DNA of 64,000 bases from Powellomyces hirtus (Eukaryota; Chytridiomycota; Chytridiomycetes; Spizellomycetales; Powellomycetaceae): positions 806,001 to 870,000 of the forward strand of contig JAHLKG010000005.1 of NCBI GenBank assembly GCA_025526995.1, read 5' to 3'. The position numbers were made by a program, and so were the translations under genes. Below the pieces are notes generated by a model. That model was not told the DNA's origin, did not search any database, and saw only the letters and a program-made list of their open reading frames with translations. Shown one piece after another: positions 56,001 to 64,000 of this stretch; the first letter of the stretch is position 1; each line of letters begins with the position of its first letter.

Positions 56001-57437
56001 ACCCAACGCGACACCGATACCTCCGGCGATTAAAGGGGCAGCCAAGCCAGCAGTCAATCCAATTACTGCGCCTCCTGCTAGAGTTGCCAGCCCGGTGAAA
56101 AGCCATCGCTTCTTGGTGTCAGCTTCATTCCGCTTTCCCACAAGCTGCACGTTGCTTGTGACAGCTTCGCTGTCCTCATAAATGCGGAGCTGGCTAGCAA
56201 TGGCTTCCTCGAGTCGCACAACATCTAACCAAGGGACTTCTAGATATCCTGCGACTGACCTCAATACTGTCCGACTTCGACTGTCATATTGACCATCCAT
56301 GATGCATAGGATGAACAAATGAGACAAAACTGTGTACCGTATGTCGGTCTGATCTGCTGAGTCATCGTTGTCATTTGCCGAATCGAACTCGAACGGTAGC
56401 CCCTTTTCAAGCGCTTCTTCTTCAGCCCGCTGACGACTCTCTTGACGTTCTGTGACGACGCGCGCTGCACGCTGAGCATCTTCAATAAGTGTTTTGGATA
56501 GATCGGAGGGCACAAGCCCATGCTCAGATAAACTTTTAATCATTGATCGTTCTTTGACGGTATATGTAAGCTAGGTGCCATCACTTTGTGTCTCCTCTTT
56601 GCGACATACCTTCGGGTTTGATATCTAGGAAGACGTATAACTTTTCCATAAAGGCTTCCGCCCATTGCGTGTAGCTTTCATTTGCTTTCCGCAGACTCTT
56701 GAGGTTTTTTCTCTGCCTTTGGACGATGCTCAAGTAGCAGAGGCCTACGTATGCAATTTTTTGACTTTCCGTGAAGATATTTTGGATGCTGGAAATCTTC
56801 TGCGATTTAGTGACAGGTCGGGGACGGGCCGCACGCAAAGTTCTTGTTGACATTGCTGAACGCATGGACATGGCATCTTCCTCGCCGCCCGCGTCCCTAA
56901 TATCATCTCCGAACTCAGTCCTAACTGGCGATAACTCCCGCAACGACTGCCTAGAGGCAACAGAGGTCAGCTGCTGGGTACTGAGTCGATGTCGGGGCCG
57001 ATTCAATGAAGATGAGTTTTGCACTCGCCCACGAGTGTATCGCGGCGGTGAGGAATCTGTTGGGGTTATCAATTCTGATATCATCTCTTTAGATACTGCT
57101 TGATTTTGCAATTCCGTCTGTTCAGATATCCAGGAAGATGTGTCGAATACAGCAATCGGCGGCTTCTGTTTCGACACAGAACATTTTGTCGCTAATGAAG
57201 TGTTGTCATCTCCAGCGCCCAGTATTTCCGGTGCATTTGCATTCGCAACATCTTCTTTCCCTTGGCTATCTTCTGTTTGTGGGGTCACTTCCAAAGGGGA
57301 ATTTTCCTATTGCTCATCGGAAGTGAGAAACGTAAGAAACCATGACCATTGCGTTCAGGCCAGACCCCCGGGTAAGTGAGCCCAGTAAAGCTGACGCCAT
57401 TCTAAAAAGAACTCACTTCTAGAGCGTTCGCAGACAT
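53033..57437 (-). CDS. TMCO4/DUF726-family membrane alpha/beta hydrolase
   Basis: Five exons (57437-57417, 57306-56610, 56551-55913, 55864-54618, 54550-53033) give 1373 residues; the first coding exon is only 21 nt (MSANALE). The N-terminal third is disordered, then a helical region with a Gly/Ala/Thr/Leu membrane segment (GLATLAGGAVIGLTAGLAAP, then ALSTTGALALITTGGVL, about 55930-56100). Next come the conserved GELTGMGGFKMMKRTRGITQ and, after an acidic insert, the hydrolase core TNVLITVAGWI, QYALIWETDTLQELGSAL and TLIGYSLGARVI with the nucleophile Ser. Downstream are YLLGCPV and GHLDYRLCMPKVL. The C-terminal 350 residues are a Glu/Lys/Arg coiled coil plus an acidic tail not typical of the family. 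Yeast Mil1/YFL034W is a relative with lipase activity. Confidence 0.88.
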
Positions 57438-58657
57438 AAGGACACTGGGCCCTACTGAGTACGCAGAAACTGTAGAAAGCCTTGTGCAATGTAGCCTTCC
57501 ACAAGTGTTTGGTCCAACTTTTCGGGCAACCGCCGCTTGCGTATTCAGGATACTTCTGGTAGTAAGATTAACGGTAACAGATGGTCAACAAGTAGCTGCT
57601 GGTACGAAGGTCTCAAAATGCGCTGGCGGCGAGGTGGCTTTGGACGGAACACGTGAGCACATCGCGAACGCGACGCGTCGGAAATAATGAAACGCTTGGA
57701 GGTGCAACAAAGTAGCAACCCTTAACCCCTTCAAGTTAGGAAGACCATCAGTGGATTCCTCACTATTCAAAACCTCAAAAACATGTCCTTATTAGATGCT
57801 GCCCAGGCTATCGCGCCTTGTGCGCATGGGTGGAGAGAATTAGGTCAAAGGTGTCTCTCGGATCAAGGTTAAACCGACAATCGGGCTAAGACTGTGTGCA
57901 TACATCAGTCAATCAAACAGCTGCGAGTGGCTTTTCGTGCTTTCGACTGCCAAATATATCTTGAGGTGTGTTTCGCGGGGCCTGCACAGTGCTTCGAAGA
58001 AAATGAGTAGAGCTTGGATGGCAGGCTTTGGAGATATTGCAGAATCAACGCGAATGGTCCCTGATCCGACCACTCTCGAAAGTGGTTCGCATCCTACCAG
58101 CACCTTCTTTGCGAAGCTATTCACGTGCGTCTCTCATTGGTTTGTTGCAGACGTACAAGATTGCGACTCTGCTTTTATCAATAGGCACTGGGGCATGTGC
58201 GAAAAGTAAATGGGACGCGTGGCGGGGGGGAGGCTTAGACAGGAAAGTGTGGCTTGGCTTGTGCGCGTTCCTTTTGACCAATTGCTGACCTTTTTTTGAT
58301 GACGAAACGTAACGCGCAAAACTCAGTGCTCGAGGTGTTCCTGCAAAAAACGCGCAGATGAGGCTTGTGCCTTTGTGCCTTTGTGCCTGCAGTTCTGGTG
58401 GAAGAAAGTGATGGAACACAGGGCTTCACAAGGCCTGTCAGGAGGCGCAAGAGTAAAGTTCCAAAGTCCCGCCAGAACGGAGTTGCAAGGGTGGTTGGGG
58501 ACGTCAGACGGCGTCAGAGCATCGTGCGAATGACATCCATACCCCAATGATGAACCCTGGTGGATCTGTCTGCGCAGAAAGGTAAAAGAGGCCTGGCCCT
58601 CCGCTTGTCCCCCCGCTCCGCACCTTTTCCCTTCACAATCGTTCGTCGAATCCTGCA
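57438..58657. other. Divergent intergenic region
   Basis: 1.2 kb between the starts of the TMCO4-like and CFEM genes. Contains two ACGCGT boxes (about 57668 and 58212) and a TTTGTGCC tandem (58367-58385). No coding evidence. Confidence 0.5.
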
Positions 58658-59270
58658 ATGAAGTCCGTCGTCGCTTCCTCCGCTGTCCTGTGCCTGGCCG
58701 TACTCGCTGGAGTTTCCGCTCAAAATACAACATGTGTCGCTCAAGGGGCATTTGCGGACGTAAGTTTTCCGGGGCCAGATCTAATCCTCGACCATTGCTG
58801 ACCTGTCTCTTTCGTCCGTAACATACATACAGTGCTTCAAAAGCCGCTCCGCAGCGCTGGCGGCTTGCCCATCGACCGACCTGGCGTGCTTGTGTCGTCA
58901 AAGCAACGAGATGGTGTTCTGCTACGTCAACTTCTGCGACACCAACGCTGAGCTCCGTTCTGCCAGCTGCGTGAGAAACGACTACTGCCTACGATCCGGT
59001 GGGAACATTACCGTCCCGGGTTGGTCTGGACAATGTTCAGGAGCTGTGCCCGCTGGCTCTGCCGGTCCAGCAGGAAGCCCTTCCGCAACAAATGTAATCC
59101 CGAGCGCCACACCTGTCACCACGACTCTGAGCAATGGAGTTGTCGTAACGTACACCCCAACGCCTACTGCTTCCCCTTCTCCCGCTGCGGAAAACTCCGC
59201 CTCTCACGCCGCCTCCGTCGCGGGGGGTATGCTCGTGGCAGCAGTTGCCGCCTTGGCAGGCCTCGTTTAG
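58658..59270 (+). CDS. CFEM-like GPI-anchored surface protein
   Basis: Exons 58658-58759 and 58833-59270 give 179 residues. The signal peptide ends near VSAQ (residues 1-21). The Cys-rich domain (residues 25-125) has TTCVAQGAFADC, AACPSTDLACLC, FCYVNFC, SASC, DYC and QC. The ACLC step and the overall spacing match CFEM domains, with ten rather than eight Cys. A Ser/Thr/Pro/Ala linker follows, and the C-terminus is a hydrophobic GPI signal (SVAGGMLVAAVAALAGLV) after a small-residue cleavage zone. CFEM proteins sit on fungal surfaces, where some bind haem. The Asp that binds haem in Csa2 may be the D in STDLAC. Confidence 0.85.
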
Positions 59271-59429
59271 TATTTGTTTGATTTAGTTAGGGATAGATAG
59301 AGATGGAAATTGATGTTTTGTAAACAACATCCGAAATTGCTTCTTCACCGAATTTTTTTGCAAGCAAATTCCCTCACCCTTCAAACATATTGCGAAGACG
59401 CAAGATCAAGGTAGTTTCATCAACGCACC

Positions 59430-59578
59430 ATCCTCAATGGTCCGGTGGTTAGAGTCTCACCTAGTGCAGTATCGCGCTCCAACCATTACTCTAACCTTCA
59501 CATACCGCGATCCCCTAGAATTGGTATTGCAGAATGCAACTGATGTTTACATCAAGGGTTCGATTTCCTGTTGGGGAA
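59430..59578 (+). tRNA. tRNA-like element (doubtful)
   Basis: TCCTCAA at the start can pair with TTGGGGA at the end. A D-arm-like GGTCCGGTGGTTAGAGT (A box), a TGATGT-TT-ACATCA hairpin like a class II variable arm, and a GGTTCGATTTCC B box lie between in the right order. No clean anticodon stem can be drawn without a 70-nt intron, so this may be a tRNA pseudogene or tRNA-derived SINE. Confidence 0.3.
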
Positions 59579-59734
59579 CTACATTTTGCCCGAAAAGCTT
59601 TAAAAAGCTGGTTATATGCGATAGACTTTTGTCCCCCACCCCTCTGGTGCTTCTTCGTTGTTATCAGATTTAGCTTTCTCAGGAGCTTTGAGATACCACC
59701 AGCTTTCACGTAGTGTACATGTGGGACGCGTGAA

Positions 59735-61347
59735 ATGTTGGGTACTCGAGGTTGCTTATCAGAAGTGATTTCGAGTGGTCTTCGAATGCGCAACTCCGTT
59801 TTTATCGGCAATTGGGGCGCCTGTGCTCGGAACCGAGTCCGTATTTGTGTGCATGAAACAAGGACAAAGACTCTTTCCCTCGGCAACCCCACGGGTTTTC
59901 GGTGTTATGGGCGGGGGTCACAGCAATATCAGTACTTTGCAAACAGTGAGTTTAGGGGCTGGAATTTGGGCGAGACTCTATACAACTCTCTGAGGTCTTT
60001 CCACAGGGAAAGCACAAGGCGTAAACCCCAAATGGATTATTGGAGGAGTTGCGGGGATTGGTTCGGCCTATTACCTGAGGTACTACCTTTTCGAGACCAG
60101 GGGGCCGAGGAGCTGAGAGTGACATAACTGGTTCTGTTCCAGTCACTTGGATACTGTTCCAATAACGAATCGAAAGAGGTTTATGGATGTCAATCCGGAG
60201 CAAGAAAAGGAGTTGTCGCAACAAGTAAGACGCAGCCTACTATCTAGATGCATTAAGCACCAAAACAGTCACGGTTTTGAGAGATGAGACTTGTTTCAGG
60301 GCTACAGAGAAATAATGTTGCAGTATGGGCATCGGATTCTTGACCCTCGCCACCCGTACTCAATATTTGTAAGGAAAGTGGCTCGAAAACTCATCCGAGG
60401 TACGGGCGCACGGAAAGTTACCGCATTCCAGAGAGAACTTCTGATCTGTCTCTGTTACAGTATCTGGGTTGGAAGATCTGCATTGGGAAGTGCATGTTAT
60501 TGACGATCCGCAGAAAAATGCCTTTGTGCTACCAGGTGGGTTCAAGAGGGTTTCGTGGACACCGTACTCGTGTCCTGACAGTCGCATATACAGGGGGCAA
60601 GATCTTTGTGTTCTCTGGTATCTTGCCCATTACGGAAAATGAAGACGGCATGGCAGCTGTGCTTGGACACGAGGTTTATCCCTCCTGAGTGCCTGCCCCA
60701 CCGTCTCTGTTTAACAGTTTTCTATAGATCGCACATCAAATCGCGCGGCACTCCGCAGAAAAGCTCTCTTGGGTCAAGATCGCAATGGTCGCTCAAACAC
60801 TCTTGCAGTTCATATTCGGCTACGGCATGCTGACCAGCCTCCTTCTTGAGTTTGGCCTGCTGATGCCTTTTTCGAGAAAAATGGAGGTGGAAGCAGATTA
60901 TATTGGATTGCGCTTGATGGCTCAAGCATGCTACGATCCTCAGGCCGCAATCCGAATGTGGCAGGTGGGTAATAGTAGACCATTGTCTATCGCGAAAGAG
61001 ATAACTGACATGCACATTGTTATCGCAGAGAATGCAAGCTGCAGATCACAAGCATTCAGATCTTGTCGCATACATGGGAACCCATCCGAGCCATGGTAAT
61101 TCAATGAGAAGAGGTCGACTGATAAGATCACACCTGCTCACTAGACACCGTTCTGCAGGTTCTCGAATTGAGAAACTTCGAGCTTGGATAGCTGAAGCCG
61201 AGACTATCAGGGCTAATTCTGACTGTTATCACGTAAGTGCCGTTTCATAGCGCTGTCTATATTTTGAGTCCTGTAGTCTAATCGAGACCCATGTAGACTG
61301 CGGATCTGCTCCGTCACTTTCATTATCCGCGACAACCTGCTTGGTAA
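59735..61347 (+). CDS. OMA1: OMA1-type mitochondrial inner-membrane metallopeptidase (M48)
   Basis: Ten exons (59735-59945, 60007-60079, 60143-60224, 60300-60399, 60461-60535, 60594-60673, 60728-60964, 61029-61095, 61159-61232, 61297-61347) join in frame to 349 residues. A basic, Ser/Arg-rich N-terminus looks like a mitochondrial presequence and ends QQYQYF. One membrane span follows (WIIGGVAGIGSAYYL). The OMA1 core reads HLDTVPITNRKRFM, VSGLEDLHWEVHVIDDP and NAFVLPGGKIFVFSGILPI, then the zinc site HEIAH, with HE ending exon 6 and IAH opening exon 7. The third ligand is in EVEADYIGL and the tail is HPSHGSRIEKLRAW. It cleaves mitochondrial inner-membrane proteins under stress (OPA1/Mgm1 class in animals). 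An ACGCGT box sits 9 bp before the ATG. Confidence 0.92.
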
Positions 61348-61515
61348 CTCAAATCTGCCACTTAATCCCTTCGATTGCTTGTAAATAGCCGCAATTATCG
61401 TAATACGAGTTCATTATAAGTCAAGATCATCTTCGCTCTCACAGCACCTCGCTTACTAGATTACATCTTTTGTGTGTAGATCCCTTATTATTTGTAAAAA
61501 CCTATTCCCCCGTGT

Positions 61516-63964
61516 CTAAGCCGTGACCTTTCTGGCAGGTAGCGCAGGCAAATTTGGCATGCCCTGACCTTGCGATGCTTTAGCATTATTGACGTCTCCA
61601 GTCTTGAAGGAGACGGACGGTTTGGGCGTTGCCATTTGCGGCTGGTTTCGGATGTTGACCACCGGCCTCTCTTGCATTTGCGTCGACCTGGCATCATTTC
61701 TCTCTTTGACTGATTCACTTTGCTGTTGTCGATTCTGAACATTGCTGTTTCCGGTGCTTTCAAACATCTTCGCGTCCCCACGGTGAGCCGGGACTTGCGT
61801 GGCGGTCTGTTGCTGATCAACAGCAAATCGCACTCGCGGCTCTTGTTGCACGGGCTCATCACCCGTGGACCCGTCTCGAAGACGTGCCAAGACCGCAGCT
61901 GCCGCAGCCGAGGGCTCTGTGCTCCAGCTCGGGCCTGTGTTCTTCTCAGACGACTGTCTCGCGGTGATGTACCCCTGGTCTTGTGCAGGAGGAGCATACG
62001 CGTTCCTTCCAACGATATTGTCAGAGGACTGCCTGTTTGCAATAAACATATCCTGAGCGAGAGGAGCATAGATGCGTGCATTGCTACCGTCAGATTGGAA
62101 TTGCTGCACTCCGGGCTCGTCGCCCTGGAGTGCCCGCAGCATGTTCTGGCTGTGCATGACAGGGTCGGACCGACGCTGCCCAGATGCTGATCGGGGCGGG
62201 GTAGGAATGACATGGGTGACATTATCACCCACTTCCCCGGCGGGATTCGTCATTGGAAGCGGGTCGCCCTGCGCGAGAATATCTTCCTGCCACTGATGCA
62301 AAACGGGAGCGGGGATCGGAGACTTCCTTCCCGCATTTTCCGCCGCCAGCGCTGGCGATTGACCCTGCTGAGGGAACATGTCGGGATGCTCGGCCATGAA
62401 CTTGACGGCGTAGTCGTCGGCGGAAGTCAAAATGAAAGGATGGTGGAAGAAGATCAGCTCCGCACCTATTGGTCCAAATTAAGATTCCGGATTTACACAC
62501 ACATTCGTTGACTCAAGCATCACAACTGAGCCATACCGATATAAAAGTCCTGCGTGCCGTAATATCCTGATCCATCCGGCTTGCGAATGCGACTCTTCTC
62601 CAGGAACTTGCCGCCGACCAAACCCGTGTTTCTCGATTTGGGTTCAAATACGCTGATGGTGTCATCAGCAACATACAAGCTGACGACAAACCGCCTGTCC
62701 TTGTCCACCTGCCGAGACGAGTTCAACGCTGCCGAGAAGCGAAGCGTAGTGGTGTCGTACAACATGAGTTTCTGGAAATCCTTTCTGGGCGGAGCCCCGG
62801 AACCGATCATAGGAATAGTGTTGGTGGGCAATGTAGCAGTTTTGCCAGTGGTGGGCGTCAATGGAGAAGGAGGGAGCAACAACTCGTAGTTGGCAGCCAA
62901 AGCCGACTGAGAAAAGGGGGCGGGTGAAGCGCGGGTTTCATAGTCTTCGATGCGCACTGGGTCAAATGTTTCGATCCCGTACTTTCCATTGTAATACTCT
63001 TTTGTAAAGTCATCGCAATCGCACACCACAAACGGACGTCCATAAAGGTGCAACACGGCACCAATCAAGAAATCTCGTTCGTTGAAGTACTCTCCCTTGG
63101 CATCGGTTTCCGAGTTGTGCCCGTACATCCACACGGGCATCCGCTTGGGCAGCTTGCTCCTCCGCAAAAACAACGTGTTGGAATCTCTCCCTGCATTAGC
63201 TGGAATGTGCTCGCGAATCTCAATCGTATCATCAGATAGATAGTAATGCACAACCATGTGCCGAAGGTCTCCAAAAACGCTCTGCGTGTCATCCCAGATG
63301 CAGTAAAAGCGAAGCACGCGACGGTCATTCTCCAGGAACTTCTTGAGAGACGTCTGCGGTGGGCGAGGACGAGTGGCCTTCATTCTCGACTGCAGCTCTT
63401 GGCGGTGAGCAGTGTAGGGATCCATAGGGAACCCGGAGTTGTCCGGCACGCGCACGTGCAGAGTGTTGAGGAAATCCTGTAAGGTGTGTTCTGATTAAGG
63501 TCCAATTTTCCACTCCCAATGAAGGCCAAAGCTCAATTTCTACCTTGGTGAACTGGTCACATCCGACAATCTTGAACGTGCGTGAGTAGAATGTGACTTC
63601 TTTGCCAACGTTAAAATCCGCCACAGTGTAGTGCTGTCCGTTCGGATTGTCCTGCTTGCAGATCCGGTGCCGACGAATCAGAGTACCTGGAATCACTCTA
63701 TATCAACACAAACTGCTGCTAAGGAAGAGCGTCCAACGCATTCATACCTTGGGGGATCCCACTGTTGGCAGTCTTGGGTTCGCTCACATGCACAGAGTCA
63801 TCTTCCAGGTAGAAGTAAATGTTCACCCTACAGTAACCGAAAAAATCAATACTCAAGCGCTCCCCGAATTCATATTTCCTGTACAGTACTTACTTTCGCA
63901 CGCGATACTGCTCCTCCCGTCTCTCATGGACAGCTTCTTGGAAGTAAGCGTAGAAACGCAGCAC
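61516..63964 (-). CDS. DM10-repeat (EFHC1/2-like) axonemal protein, 5' end outside window
   Basis: Exons within the window: 63964-63894, 63827-63748, 63686-63544, 63476-62537 and 62465-61516, giving 727 residues; more lies upstream beyond 64000. Three DM10 domains are seen. The first is cut by the window edge (VLRFYAYFQEAVHERREEQY, YFYLEDDSVHVSEP, YSRTFKIVGCDQFTK). The second is complete (VLRFYCIWDDTQSVFGDLRH, YYLSDDTIEIREH, GRPFVVCDCDDFTKEYY). The third starts at LRFSAALNSSRQ and has SLYVADDTISVFEP, ending near YYGTQDFYIGAEL. A disordered Gln/Pro/Ser-rich tail follows; the EF-hand of EFHC1 is not evident. DM10 proteins are microtubule inner proteins of cilia, so this is a strong marker of a flagellate life stage. 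Confidence 0.9.
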
Positions 63965-64000
63965 CTATCACATTGGCAGACGTTGAGCAATCAAAATTCA

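Noticed and set aside
61096..61158. Alternative shorter intron (GTCGAC donor, 45 nt) in OMA1
   Set aside because: The GTAATT donor at 61096 gives HPSHGSRIEKL, which fits the family, while GTCGAC is a poor donor.

Overview
This window comes from the nuclear genome of a zoosporic (flagellated) fungus, most likely a chytrid or close relative. Genes carry short GT-AG introns (mostly 59-101 nt, some with a CTAAC-type branch point). The proteins are fungal: an APSES/ankyrin Mbp1-type factor, a CFEM protein, an M28 leucine aminopeptidase, 2-isopropylmalate synthase and a LIDHydrolase. A DM10-repeat (EFHC-type) axonemal protein at the right edge points to a flagellum. The species cannot be named from the sequence alone.

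Layout. 0.1-4.4 kb: a TAP-type hydrolase broken by one frameshift, and a Ser/Arg-rich single-pass membrane protein. 5.3-28.7 kb: a nest of LTR retrotransposons. An old element (F, LTR family B), inserted against a cytochrome P450 relic, is split by a Ty1/copia element (A, 6455-13041), a Ty3/gypsy chromovirus (C, 13216-21128) and a young gypsy element (D, 21421-27627, 414-bp LTRs, ATGAC target duplication). Element A has a chromodomain between integrase and reverse transcriptase and a half-tRNA-iMet primer site. Element C carries, between pol and its 3' LTR, an antisense four-exon Cys/His-rich gene and a roughly 750-bp array of small hairpins whose stems covary around a constant CCA loop. 28.7-36.1 kb: a decayed, partly AT-rich stretch with relics of an alpha-kinase and a ZNFX1-type (NFX1 plus RZ zinc finger) protein.

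36.5-64 kb: gene-dense host sequence. It holds an NAD(P)-binding SDR, LDAH head-to-head with a Siva-like zinc protein, 2-isopropylmalate synthase head-to-head with an Mbp1-type regulator, a LOG-family phosphoribohydrolase, a disrupted class C receptor with Bmp and kelch-like parts, a secreted leucine aminopeptidase, a TMCO4/DUF726 membrane hydrolase, a CFEM protein, OMA1 and the DM10 protein (5' end outside the window).

The host genes are mostly unrelated housekeeping or surface functions. The working-together story is in the transposon nest: at least seven in-frame TGA codons sit where CGA (Arg) is plausible, suggesting CpG deamination of silenced copies. The strongest candidates for something undescribed are the antisense spliced gene with the hairpin array in element C, and the chromodomain-bearing copia element. 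Exon boundaries were read by eye from splice signals and frame, not computed.
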